From: Saprospirales bacterium
Lineage (GTDB): Bacteria > Bacteroidota > Bacteroidia > Chitinophagales > Saprospiraceae
NCBI GenBank assembly: GCA_003559985.1
Contig: PWJP01000081.1
Coordinates: 1-22,132 of the forward strand
Length of the DNA stretch: 22,132 bases
Direction of reading: 5' to 3'
Position numbers and translations under genes: made by a program
Part shown: one piece after another, positions 1 through 8,150 of the stretch
Layout of the letters: every line of letters starts with the position of its first letter
Position numbering within the stretch: position 1 is the first letter of the stretch
The notes under the pieces: generated by a model
Databases searched by the model: none
What the model was told of the DNA's origin: nothing
The model's input: the letters and a program-made list of their open reading frames with translations, nothing else

Positions 1-425
1 GGAAGAAATCCGGTGAGCGGGGAAAGTTTTTTGATGACGTCGGACCGGTTGCGCCTGCATCAAAGTTTATTTTCTGAACTCAGATTATCAACTCACCCAA
101 AGTTTTTGCCGCTGGTAAAAGCTTATTTCCCCTGGCTTTTAATTTATAGGTTCAACCTCCGTTGCTTCTCACTGCTATTCGACTGTTCACAAAAGTTTCA
201 AATCCGGCCACCTTGTGTACGCTACCAGGTGACCTACCGGTTTTAGGAATATGTGGTTGTATTTTGGTGCAAAATGTGCTCATTTTATCGTTACCTCCCG
301 ACTCCAATAATTTACATATAGTAAAAATAAATAGATGATTTATTATAAGGACTCCGGGCTTTGAATAAATAAAGTGGTTGTAATTTGGCAAATATTTGTG
401 TAACCTTCAAATAAGTTTTGCCATC
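1..425. other. Leading region with no supportable gene
   Basis: Plus-strand frame 1 is open from the window edge to a stop at 246, but the translation is rich in Leu, Phe, Arg and Cys, has no recognisable motif and does not look like a real protein. The minus-strand reading is similar. Positions 290-425 are AT-rich and must hold the promoter of the protease gene. A weak candidate is TTTG at 360-363, 17 nt before TAATTTGGC at 381-389, which is one base short of the Bacteroidota -7 consensus. Nothing else is identifiable. Confidence 0.5.
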
Positions 426-3400
426 ATGCATAAAATTATTGCTACTTCTATTGCGGCACCCTTTTTTATTGTCTTTTCTATTGTTTTTGGTTCCAGTATA
501 TCTGCTCAAAATTTTACCCAGGAAATACATTCGAATCTGGCAGCTTTTGAGAAAATGGAGTTGCACAGTCCTTTTTCTGTAAAAGAGCGAATTACGGATC
601 TGGACGATGGTGAGCGTATTTTTCTTAGTTCAGCATTGACTATGGAGGTGGATGAAACCTTTATTGATGAAATACTGACTAGTAAGAAGCGTCAGATGAG
701 AGTTGAAATGCCCTTAAGCGAACGGTACAGCGTAGAATTGCATCTCAGAGAGGTAGATATATTCAGCAAAGATGCTGTGATTAGAACCTCTTCCGGGGAT
801 AAGATCAATCCCGCTGATCATGCATTTCGAACATTCTGGGGCGTGGTAGAGGGAAGTCCAGGGTCCAAGGTCAGTTTCAGCGTTTATCAAGATAGAATTA
901 TGGCATTTGTTTCATTTGGCATGCATGATTTTACCTTTGGCAAATACGGAGATTTAAAAAACTCCCCTCATATTTTGTACTACAACCAAAACCTCGATCT
1001 TCCCTTCTCTTTTTCATGTGGGGTTGATAAATTGGACCGGGTCGATAGGGAAGGAAATCAGGGAAACCACAGCAGTTCCAGGGCATTGACTGATTGCGTG
1101 AATATGTATGTAGAAGCGGATTATGACCTCTATCAGGAATTTGGTTCTGTAAGCGATGTGGTGGATCACATAACCGGGCTTTTCAGCCAGGTGTTTATAA
1201 TCTTTGATGACGAATCCATTGGTATGGATATAAGTGAATTATTTGTTTGGGATACCCCCAGTCCATATACCGGCGATAATGCTGAGGACATTCACACGGA
1301 GTTTACAGATGAATTGGATGGTAATTTTAACGGGGATTTGGCACATTTGGTCAATTTAGAGTTTTCTTTCGGTGGGATTGCCTGGGTTGATGTACTTTGC
1401 TGGCCCCCTCTGGCTACCGCATTCAGCGGAATAACTAACAACTATCAGAATGTGCCAACATTCAGCTATTCTGTTTTCGTGGTAGCTCACGAAATTGGCC
1501 ACAATCTCGGTTCCAGACACACCCACGCCTGTGTTTGGAACAACAACGATACTCAAATCGATGACTGCGGCAACGAATTTGTCTTTAATCAGGGATCGAC
1601 TCCCGAAGGTGACGACTGCTTCAACCCAAGTTCTCCCATCATTCCCGCCAATGGCGGAACCATCATGAGTTACTGCTATTTGCTTCAAAATGTGGGTGTG
1701 AATTTCAACCTTGGTTTTGGATCTCAGCCCGGTGATTTGATACGGGACAAGGTGAATTCCGCTAATTGCCTCGGTCCCTGTGCCGGTTTTGACCCTCCGA
1801 TAGCGAACTTCTCCGCCGATCCGGTTTTCGTATGTGCACCTATGGAGGTCTTTTTCATTGATCTATCAGAAAATGATCCCACGTCCTGGGATTGGGAATT
1901 TCCCGGGGGTACTCCATCCTCCTCTCAGGATCAAAATCCGATTATCACTTATGAAACTCCCGGGGTCTTTGATGTGTCACTCCAGGTGGAGAACAGCGAC
2001 GGGCTTGACCTTCTTGTGTTGACCGATTATATCACTGTGGAAGAAGTTCCCGAAGCCGATTTTGATTTCACGGTTGAAGAGCTTTTTGTTGGGTTTGAGA
2101 ATCTCGCTGCATCGCCGAATGTTAGCTATTTCTGGGATTTTGGAGATGGTAATTCCAGTACGGAGGCCAACCCTTTTCACAACTATGCAGTAGGTGGTAT
2201 TTACGAAGTGTCGATGCTTGCTTTTAATGATTGTGGAGAAGCTGAATTTAGCGCAATTGTTGAAGTTTTTGAAGCACCTGTGGCTGACTTTTCTGCGGAT
2301 GTGGAAACAGGCTGCGCTCCCTTGCAGGTGCAGTTTCAAAATCAAAGTACCGGTGGCCCGGAGGTTTTTGAGTGGGTTTTTGAAGGCGGAAGCCCGGACA
2401 GCTCCAATGAAATGAATCCCCTGGTCACTTACGATGAGCCGGGTATTTACAATATTAAGCTGACCGTGACTAATGTAGAGGGCAGTTCCACTCTGGAAAG
2501 AGATTCCTTTATTACCGTTTTGGGTCTTCCGGTGGCGGGTTTTGAAATAGACAGCATCGATGGCAGAACGCATTGGTTTCAGGATACCTCGCACTATGCC
2601 GATTCAGTACAGTGGGTTTTTGGAGACACCACCATCAGTTCTGATGGATCGCCGGTTTATGAATTTGGAAGCGACGGAGTCTTTGACCTGACTTTTATAG
2701 CTTTTAATGAATGTGGTAGTGACACCCTGAACACTGAAATTGAAGTGATTACTCCTCCAATGGCCGCCTTTGAACTCTCGGATGCAAGCGGATGTGCACC
2801 TCTGGAGGTAGAATTTGTCAATCTTTCCTCTGCCAATATGGACAGTGTACTATGGCATTTCCCCGGAGGAGATCCGGGAGAAAGTGACATGGATACGGTG
2901 GCAGTGACATACGCGGAAGGCGGTTGGTATGAAGTTTTGCTGATTGCCTTTGGTCAGGGAGGGGTAGATACCCTGATGATGGACTCCCTTATTTTTGTAC
3001 AAACAGGGCCCGATGCAGAATTTGAATTTGAGGTGGATGGCGACACAGTGCATTTTTCACAAACAATGGAAAATGAAAGCGGCTGGCTTTGGGATTTTGG
3101 AGATGGTAATACCAGTGATGATAACGACCCCACTTACATTTACGACGCCCAGGGTGCATATGAAGTTACCTTGACGGTTTTTAATGAATGTGATTCGGTG
3201 GAAATAAGGCAACAACTTACCATTGGTGATTTCCCGGGGGCAAACTTTGAACCATCCACTCCGTTTTCAGGCTGCCTGCCTCTTACTGTGGAGTTTGAAA
3301 ATTTATCCTCTGTCCATGCGGAGTCCTTTGAGTGGTTTTTTGAAGGTGGGAATCCTGAAACTTCGACGGAGGAAAATCCGACGGTGGTCTATGAAAGCGA

Positions 3401-3983
3401 AGGGGGTTTCTCTGTGACTTTAATTGCAAGTAACTTCCTCGGAGCCGACACACTCGAAGTGGTTCGATTGATAGAGATAAATGACAAACCGGAGGCTGCC
3501 TTCGATGTATTTGAACTCGGAGGTAAAGAATTTCAGTTTGAAAGTACAAGTCTGTACGCCGATTCTCTTCACTGGGACATGGGTGATGGAACCACATTTG
3601 CATCTGTGCAAGAGTTCGGTTATGAATACGAGGAACCCGGGAATTACGATGTGGTTTTGATTGCCATCAATGAATGTGGTGCGGACACGGCCATCATCGA
3701 GATCCTGGTTACCAACATCATTGAGTTGGGTGGCCAAACCTTAAATGTCTTTCCCAACCCCGCCATGGACTGGATCAATGTAGAATTCGAATTGGCTCCG
3801 GTTGATGACATGTACTGGCAGGTTTTTGACGCCTCTGGCAAAATGGTTCGCGATGGTCAATTGTCTTCTGGAGAAACCATGCAGCGACTTAACCTCAGTG
3901 GCTTGAGTTCCGGAACTTACTTTTTGCGATTGGGAGATGGAGAGCAAATGGAAACCGTAAAGATTCAACTGACGGGATACTGA
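426..3983 (+). CDS. Secreted M12-type metzincin protease with eight PKD domains and T9SS type A sorting domain
   Basis: A predicted zinc endopeptidase exported through Sec and then T9SS to the cell surface or medium; its substrate is unknown. I start it at ATG 426 rather than 396 because translation then begins MHKIIATSIAAPF, a clean signal peptide ending near SISAQ, giving 1185 aa. Residues about 25-200 look like a propeptide. The zinc site is HEIGHNLGSRH at residues 355-365 (HExxHxxGxxH), followed by a Met-turn, TIMSYC, around residue 414. This is the reprolysin-like arrangement. Eight PKD domains begin near residues 458, 542, 618, 702, 778, 862, 937 and 1022, with WDFGDG-type cores in several. 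The C-terminus from about residue 1106 begins LNVFPNPAMDWINVEF and contains SGTYFLRL, typical of the T9SS type A signal. The gene stands alone, with a 533-bp gap downstream. Family and export route are confident; substrate is not. Confidence 0.93.
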   Translation: MHKIIATSIAAPFFIVFSIVFGSSISAQNFTQEIHSNLAAFEKMELHSPFSVKERITDLDDGERIFLSSALTMEVDETFIDEILTSKKRQMRVEMPLSERYSVELHLREVDIFSKDAVIRTSSGDKINPADHAFRTFWGVVEGSPGSKVSFSVYQDRIMAFVSFGMHDFTFGKYGDLKNSPHILYYNQNLDLPFSFSCGVDKLDRVDREGNQGNHSSSRALTDCVNMYVEADYDLYQEFGSVSDVVDHITGLFSQVFIIFDDESIGMDISELFVWDTPSPYTGDNAEDIHTEFTDELDGNFNGDLAHLVNLEFSFGGIAWVDVLCWPPLATAFSGITNNYQNVPTFSYSVFVVAHEIGHNLGSRHTHACVWNNNDTQIDDCGNEFVFNQGSTPEGDDCFNPSSPIIPANGGTIMSYCYLLQNVGVNFNLGFGSQPGDLIRDKVNSANCLGPCAGFDPPIANFSADPVFVCAPMEVFFIDLSENDPTSWDWEFPGGTPSSSQDQNPIITYETPGVFDVSLQVENSDGLDLLVLTDYITVEEVPEADFDFTVEELFVGFENLAASPNVSYFWDFGDGNSSTEANPFHNYAVGGIYEVSMLAFNDCGEAEFSAIVEVFEAPVADFSADVETGCAPLQVQFQNQSTGGPEVFEWVFEGGSPDSSNEMNPLVTYDEPGIYNIKLTVTNVEGSSTLERDSFITVLGLPVAGFEIDSIDGRTHWFQDTSHYADSVQWVFGDTTISSDGSPVYEFGSDGVFDLTFIAFNECGSDTLNTEIEVITPPMAAFELSDASGCAPLEVEFVNLSSANMDSVLWHFPGGDPGESDMDTVAVTYAEGGWYEVLLIAFGQGGVDTLMMDSLIFVQTGPDAEFEFEVDGDTVHFSQTMENESGWLWDFGDGNTSDDNDPTYIYDAQGAYEVTLTVFNECDSVEIRQQLTIGDFPGANFEPSTPFSGCLPLTVEFENLSSVHAESFEWFFEGGNPETSTEENPTVVYESEGGFSVTLIASNFLGADTLEVVRLIEINDKPEAAFDVFELGGKEFQFESTSLYADSLHWDMGDGTTFASVQEFGYEYEEPGNYDVVLIAINECGADTAIIEILVTNIIELGGQTLNVFPNPAMDWINVEFELAPVDDMYWQVFDASGKMVRDGQLSSGETMQRLNLSGLSSGTYFLRLGDGEQMETVKIQLTGY

Positions 3984-4026
3984 CCCAATTAATTACGAAT
4001 TAGGAAGGAAGATTGGGGTGTTTTAA

Positions 4027-4050
4027 TGAACAATAGACAATGGACAGTTG
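4027..4050. repeat. Short CAATGGACAGTTGG-type intergenic repeat
   Basis: The stretch around ACAATAGACAATGGACAGTT is a string of short imperfect units of the ACAATGGACAATTG kind, which I recall as frequent between genes in Bacteroidota. A related fragment, TTAAGTTGACAGTTG, occurs at 11166-11180. Only the internal periodicity and the second fragment are seen directly; the link to a wider family is from memory. Confidence 0.35.
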
Positions 4051-4173
4051 GTGCGGGGTTTTGGGTTCGGTACGGTAATTAGTGCGTGTTAGGGATGTGG
4101 TTTCTGGGGAAATTTCCGGGGTACTTGCATGGATAACGATTTTTTGGAAAATCGATGTATTGGATATTGGTTT

Positions 4174-4247
4174 CACGCAGCGGGGGCAAAGGAGGCTGAA
4201 ACCGCAGAGGGTTCACCGCAGAGATCACGGAGAATGTGCAGAGAAAT
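4174..4247. repeat. CGCAGAG-type dispersed intergenic repeat, copy 1
   Basis: Degenerate purine-rich units (ACCGCAGAGG, CACCGCAGAGATCACGGAG, TGTGCAGAG) run through this stretch. A longer, closely similar copy lies at 11340-11486. The short open frame across it (4082-4285) begins at GTG and is made largely of repeat units, so I do not call it a gene. Such arrays are common in environmental bacterial genomes; I know no accepted name for them. Confidence 0.7.
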
Positions 4248-4305
4248 CCCCCAAAAACAACCCCAATAAATCGATAAAAAACTGAAGATAAAATACTTGC
4301 GCCCT

Positions 4306-4346
4306 CCCCCCAAAGCTTTCTTGTCCCCTATGCTTTAGGGAAGGGG
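4306..4346. repeat. CCCCAAAGC hairpin repeat, copy 1
   Basis: The element begins CCCCCCAAAGCTTT (4306-4319) and returns as GCTTTAGGG (4332-4340), so CCCAAAGC can pair with GCTTTAGGG with one bulged A. The opening 14 bases are identical to 17939-17952, and the element aligns loosely with 11271-11307. It lies about 170 bp upstream of purH with no following T-run, so it does not look like an ordinary terminator. Confidence 0.6.
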
Positions 4347-4399
4347 CCATCAACCACTGCGCCATCAACCATCGGCCAATCAAGCCATCAACCCATCAG
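4347..4399. repeat. CCATCAACC short tandem-like repeat, copy 1
   Basis: Imperfect CCATCAACC units recur four times in about 50 bp (CCATCAACCACTG, CCATCAACCATCGG, AAGCCATCAACCC and a degenerate CCAATCAA). The 13-mer CCATCAACCACTG is found exactly again at 18172-18184, in the gap downstream of tyrS. No coding frame explains it. Confidence 0.6.
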
Positions 4400-4421
4400 C
4401 AGACTCACCAATTTACAACAG
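4397..4421. repeat. CTCACCAAT-type intergenic repeat, partial copy
   Basis: This 25-base stretch (core AGACTCACCAATTTACAACA) matches 19 of 25 bases of 11581-11605 and about 18 of 25 of 18141-18165. It appears to be a truncated or diverged member of the family whose two longer copies lie at 11561-11605 and 18121-18165. Confidence 0.5.
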
Positions 4422-4445
4422 CCCCTCTTTCCTCAATTTAACAGC

Positions 4446-4465
4446 CTGATTTTCTGAAAAATCAG
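4446..4465. promoter_or_regulatory. Perfect 8-bp inverted repeat upstream of purH
   Basis: CTGATTTT (4446-4453) and AAAATCAG (4458-4465) are perfect complements around a 4-nt loop, CTGA. No T-run follows, so it is unlikely to be a terminator. It ends 10 bp before the purH -7 box and so covers where the -33 contact would lie. An operator for a repressor or activator is possible; this is inference only. Confidence 0.4.
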
Positions 4466-4475
4466 ATTAACCGAC

Positions 4476-4484
4476 TACTTTTGC
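4476..4484 (+). promoter_or_regulatory. Bacteroidota -7 promoter box for purH
   Basis: TACTTTTGC matches the Bacteroidota housekeeping sigma -7 consensus TAnnTTTG exactly and carries the C seen after all six such boxes here. Transcription would begin near 4490, about 27 nt before the purH ATG. No clear -33 TTTG lies at the right distance, which is not unusual in this phylum. Confidence 0.65.
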
Positions 4485-4516
4485 AGCAAAATTAACAGCT
4501 ATCTAAAAGCTTTTAC

Positions 4517-6043
4517 ATGGGTAATAAGAAAATCCGGTCTGCGCTCATATCGGTCTATGATAAAAAAGGGTTAGAACCTGTCCTGGAAGTCCTTCACCAT
4601 CAGGGAGTCAGGTTGATCAGTACCGGGGGAACTGCTAAATATATCAGTGAGCTGGGATATCCCGTACAGAAGGTTGAGGATATTACCGGTTATCCGTCTA
4701 TCCTTGGTGGACGCGTCAAAACCCTTCATCCATCTGTTTTTGGAGGAATTTTGGCCAAAAGGGAGCCCGATCATTTGGAAACTTTAAAGGAGTACGACAT
4801 TCCACCTATCGACTGTGTGGTGGTTGACCTCTATCCTTTTGAGGAGACAGTAAGGGATGAAGCCTCAGAAGATGAAATCATTGAAAAAATTGACATTGGT
4901 GGGGTTTCTCTCATCCGCGCGGCAGCTAAAAATTTCCGGGATGTGGTAGTGGTGCCATCCAAAGCGCATTACACCCATTTTTTGAATATTGCAAAGCACT
5001 CGGATTGTACAACCACACTGGATCAGCGAAGGGCATTTGCAGGTAAAGCCTTTGCACTTTCCTCACATTACGATTCTGCCATTCAAAAGTATCTGCGCGG
5101 AGAGGATCAAACTGACCAGGTTACATTGGCTCATTTGGAAGCGACCTCACTCCGATATGGTGAAAATCCGCACCAAAGGGCTTCCTTCTACGGAGACCCG
5201 AGAGAATGCATCCGGCAAATACACGGTAAGCCACTTTCCTACAACAATTTACTCGATATTGATGCCGCCGTGTTTACCATGGCTGAATTTGCGGAAGAAC
5301 CACCTACCGTGGCCGTATTCAAGCACAACAATAGCTGTGGATTAGCTACCCGGCCCAGGCTACAGGAAGCCTGGAAAATGGCTCTGGCAGGGGACCCTCT
5401 GTCTGCCTTTGGAGGTGTGATCTGCTCAAATGTGGAAATGGATGAGAAAACAGCTCTGGAAATCGACAAGATATTTTACGAAGTGCTCATCGCCCCGTCA
5501 TTTTCTAAAGCAGCCCTGGAAGTCCTGCAGAAGCGGAAAAAGAGGATATTGGTGCAGCTCAATAAATACCCCGAGGGATTAAAAACCATTAGATCTACCA
5601 TCAATGGATTTCTCGTACAGGACCGGGACAATTATCAACATGAAGCTGAGAACTGGATCCCGTCAACTGAGGTAGAAGCCAATGAGCGCGAATTCCGCGA
5701 CCTTCAATTTGCCAATAAAGTCGTTAAGCACTTGAAGTCAAATGCCATCGCGCTGATCAATAATCAAATGATAATAGGAATAGGGGCCGGGCAGACCTCC
5801 AGGGTAGATGCTCTGAAGGGAGCCATTGAAAAAGCAGAGGAGAACAATTTGCCGCTCAAAGGAGCTGTAATGTCATCGGATGCTTTTTTCCCATTCAAGG
5901 ACTGCGTGGAAATAGCACATCGCGCAGGGATAAAGGCGGTGGTGCAACCGGGAGGTTCTGTTAAAGACAAGGAGAGCATTGATTTTTGTGATGATAACGG
6001 AATGAGTATGTATCTGACAGGAATCAGGCACTTTAAACACTGA
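4517..6043 (+). CDS. purH: Bifunctional AICAR formyltransferase / IMP cyclohydrolase
   Basis: Catalyses the last two steps of de novo IMP synthesis in the cytoplasm: formylation of AICAR with 10-formyl-tetrahydrofolate, then ring closure to IMP. At 508 aa it has the usual length. The N-terminal MGS-like cyclohydrolase domain shows LISTGGTAKYISELG, ITGYPSILGGRVKTLHP and DLYPFEETV. The transformylase part shows LRYGENPHQRASFYG, the catalytic-site motif FKHNNSCGLA, DPLSAFGGVICSN, IGIGAGQTSRVDA and the C-terminal SDAFFPFKD and VVQPGGSVKD blocks. All expected motifs are present and nothing looks broken. The gene starts at ATG 4517, about 27 nt below a TAnnTTTGC box, without a clear Shine-Dalgarno sequence. 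coaX begins 1 nt after its stop, so the two are almost certainly cotranscribed. Confidence 0.98.
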   Translation: MGNKKIRSALISVYDKKGLEPVLEVLHHQGVRLISTGGTAKYISELGYPVQKVEDITGYPSILGGRVKTLHPSVFGGILAKREPDHLETLKEYDIPPIDCVVVDLYPFEETVRDEASEDEIIEKIDIGGVSLIRAAAKNFRDVVVVPSKAHYTHFLNIAKHSDCTTTLDQRRAFAGKAFALSSHYDSAIQKYLRGEDQTDQVTLAHLEATSLRYGENPHQRASFYGDPRECIRQIHGKPLSYNNLLDIDAAVFTMAEFAEEPPTVAVFKHNNSCGLATRPRLQEAWKMALAGDPLSAFGGVICSNVEMDEKTALEIDKIFYEVLIAPSFSKAALEVLQKRKKRILVQLNKYPEGLKTIRSTINGFLVQDRDNYQHEAENWIPSTEVEANEREFRDLQFANKVVKHLKSNAIALINNQMIIGIGAGQTSRVDALKGAIEKAEENNLPLKGAVMSSDAFFPFKDCVEIAHRAGIKAVVQPGGSVKDKESIDFCDDNGMSMYLTGIRHFKH

Positions 6044-6044
6044 T

Positions 6045-6764
6045 ATGGGGATAAAGCTGACGCTGGATATTGGAAATACGAGAGTGAAGTGGGGAGCCTT
6101 TTCCGGGGGGCTGTTGCAAGACAAAGGCATTGGCCATTTTCCCAATTTTCAGCTGCCGGAGGACATAGCTGCTCAGACCACTCACGCCATCGTCTCTGCC
6201 ACCGGCAGTCATAACCTTTTGTCCGGCTTTTTTCCGGAGGAGGTAAAGCCGATTCTGCTTAGTGCTGATTTGGACCTCCCTGTAAAAAGCGATTACCTGA
6301 CTCCGGAGACCATTGGCACGGACAGGATAGCTGCCTACCATGGGGCAGTGGCTCTATTTCCCGGGGAAACTTCTCTGAGCATAGATGCCGGCACTTGTAT
6401 TACTTATGATTTGGTGGAAAATAGTGAGGAGCATCGCGGGGGGATGATCAGTCCGGGACTTAAAATGAGATTGCGGGCCATGAATGAATTTACCCATGCA
6501 CTTCCGCTGGTTGAATTACCTCCAAAAGCAGCACCACTGGCTCTCAGCACTGCTGATGCACTCGGTCAGGGAGCTCTTTTTGGTGCAGCGTGCGAAGTGG
6601 AGGGTATAATAGGATATTTTAAGGACCGTTTTAAGGGCATTAAAATTTTATTAACCGGTGGAGATGCCGGCCAGCTGGCTGAGAATATTCGCACCGAAGT
6701 GGTTTTAGAGCCCGATTTGGTTTTGATTGGATTACACGAAATTTTAACACATCATGTCAATTAA
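6045..6764 (+). CDS. coaX: Type III pantothenate kinase
   Basis: Phosphorylates pantothenate to 4'-phosphopantothenate, the first committed step of coenzyme A synthesis; type III enzymes of this family are not feedback-inhibited by CoA. The 239-aa protein has the ASKHA-fold motifs in order: LTLDIGNTRVKWG at the N-terminus, ETIGTDRIAAYHGA near residue 90, LSIDAGTCITYDLV near residue 110, HRGGMISPGL and a late LTGGDAG. Length and motifs are normal. It starts 1 nt after purH and its last 11 nt overlap the next gene, indicating one translationally coupled operon. Confidence 0.96.
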   Translation: MGIKLTLDIGNTRVKWGAFSGGLLQDKGIGHFPNFQLPEDIAAQTTHAIVSATGSHNLLSGFFPEEVKPILLSADLDLPVKSDYLTPETIGTDRIAAYHGAVALFPGETSLSIDAGTCITYDLVENSEEHRGGMISPGLKMRLRAMNEFTHALPLVELPPKAAPLALSTADALGQGALFGAACEVEGIIGYFKDRFKGIKILLTGGDAGQLAENIRTEVVLEPDLVLIGLHEILTHHVN

Positions 6765-8103
6765 GACAAAGAAGATTATTGCCGTTGTTTGCACCTTTTT
6801 TCTCGCTGCAGCGGTTTACATTGAAGCGCAGAATACTGTGGTGTCACCCTATTCGAGATTGGGCCTAGGTGAGTTGCAGCATTCCAATATGCCCCATATA
6901 CGCGCCAAGGGTGGATTGGGAGCTACGGATTGGTCGTATCGGAATCTCAATATCACCAATCCCGCCTCTTACGCCTATTTAAGGTCTGCTTCCATGAATG
7001 CCGGATTTAATATTCAGTACAACAAGCTATCCGATCAGGATACTGATGTTGATATCTGGGGTGGTGGCATGAATTCTCTTGTCGTTGGTTTCCCTCTAAT
7101 AAATACCATCAATGAGATGTTGGAGGAGACCTATTCGGACTGGAGGTACGGCACTGTGATCGGTCTTCAGCCCTATTCTACCATTGGTTACGAAATTGAG
7201 TCAACGGGAGTAGATCCTGAGCTTGGTGAGATCAGGAGGAGTTTTGAGGGCAGTGGTGGCTCCCAAATGCTCTTTGCCGGGCAGGCCATTCGATACAAAA
7301 ACACCTCAATTGGTTTTAATGCCGGATACCTTTTTGGCTCCCTGGAACAAAACAGGCGCATGGGATTCCCCAATGTGAGTGTACACTATGCCAATGAATT
7401 TGAGGACGAGATCAAAATGCGATCCTTTTACTGGAAAGCCGGATTCTTACACAACTTTATCCTCAATCGAAACGAGGACAATCCCTACCACGACAACAGG
7501 GGTAAACCGATTGACTACATCACCATCGGAGCGCATGGAAAGGCAGCCACAAACTTTACAAACAATTCAAACAGCCTTCATCTGGGACGTCATATCTTTG
7601 CAAATGAGCTCGTAGATACATTGTTCCAGGCTGATAATTTGCGTTCCAGTGGACAGCTTCCACCAGAATTTGGTTTTGGTGCATCTTATGTGAGACACGA
7701 ACGCTTTGAGATTGGATTTGACATAGAAGCCGGACTGTGGAGCCAATATAAGAATGAGGCCAAAAGGGAGGAATTAAAGAATTCTTTCCGCCTTGGTGTG
7801 GGAGGATCATTTACACCCGATCACCAGTCCATAACCAGCTTTTTTCAGAGAGTTACTTACAGGGGTGGTCTTTATTATTACAGGGACCCACGGGTTGCCT
7901 CAGGATCACAGCTCACAGAATACGGGCTTAATTTTGGGGCCAGTTTCCCCTTCATCGTTCAACGACAGGTTTCCAGTCTTCACACCAATTTTCAAATTGG
8001 CAGAAGGGGAGTGGATACTGCATTGGAAGAATTTTTTATAAATTTGAGCTTTGGTTTTACTGTCAATGACAATACATGGTTCATTAAGCGTCGTTACGAT
8101 TAA
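6754..8103 (+). CDS. Outer-membrane beta-barrel protein of the coaX-linked Bacteroidota family
   Basis: A 449-aa protein with an N-terminal signal peptide (KKIIAVVCTFFLAAAVYIEA, cleavage near residue 26) and then alternating amphipathic segments rich in Gly, Tyr and Phe, ending in a strand with terminal aromatic and charged residues (NDNTWFIKRRYD). The mature start, VVSPYSRLGLGELQ, followed by NITNPASYAYL, matches a conserved Bacteroidota outer-membrane family that I recall next to coaX in other members of the phylum; its exact function is unknown to me. It overlaps coaX by 11 nt. A FadL/PorV-like barrel is the most likely fold. The family is fairly sure; transport substrate or partner is not visible. 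Confidence 0.8.
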   Translation: MSIKTKKIIAVVCTFFLAAAVYIEAQNTVVSPYSRLGLGELQHSNMPHIRAKGGLGATDWSYRNLNITNPASYAYLRSASMNAGFNIQYNKLSDQDTDVDIWGGGMNSLVVGFPLINTINEMLEETYSDWRYGTVIGLQPYSTIGYEIESTGVDPELGEIRRSFEGSGGSQMLFAGQAIRYKNTSIGFNAGYLFGSLEQNRRMGFPNVSVHYANEFEDEIKMRSFYWKAGFLHNFILNRNEDNPYHDNRGKPIDYITIGAHGKAATNFTNNSNSLHLGRHIFANELVDTLFQADNLRSSGQLPPEFGFGASYVRHERFEIGFDIEAGLWSQYKNEAKREELKNSFRLGVGGSFTPDHQSITSFFQRVTYRGGLYYYRDPRVASGSQLTEYGLNFGASFPFIVQRQVSSLHTNFQIGRRGVDTALEEFFINLSFGFTVNDNTWFIKRRYD

Positions 8104-8138
8104 AACTGATAACTGATTAAATTAACTGATTAACTTTT
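8104..8138. repeat. Three AACTGAT direct repeats and a near-consensus -7 box
   Basis: AACTGAT occurs at 8104-8110, 8111-8117 and 8124-8130, in the 47-nt gap between two genes. Immediately after, TAACTTTT (8131-8138) matches seven of eight positions of TAnnTTTG. It could be a weak internal promoter for the first TPR gene, whose ATG lies 12 nt further on, possibly with a repeated operator. Both readings are tentative. Confidence 0.35.
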
Positions 8139-8150
8139 AAGACACAGCTT

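Noticed and set aside
170..225. tRNA-like TTTCAAATCCGG sequence
   Set aside because: It faintly resembles a T-arm, but no matching acceptor, anticodon or D-arm stems can be built around it.
1..246. Open plus-strand frame from the window edge to 246
   Set aside because: The composition is unlike the real proteins here, no motif is visible, and the minus strand is similarly open. It could be the tail of a decayed gene, but nothing supports that.
1797..3720. PKD repeats as a possible CRISPR or simple tandem DNA array
   Set aside because: The periodicity is at protein-domain level in an intact reading frame, with strongly diverged DNA.
3984..4017. Possible terminator after the protease gene (CCCAAT pairing with ATTGGG)
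   Set aside because: The stem is only 6 bp with a 22-nt loop and a weak TGTTTT tail, too poor to call.
4082..4285. 67-codon open frame in the gap before purH
   Set aside because: It uses GTG, has no family features and is largely translated CGCAGAG repeat.
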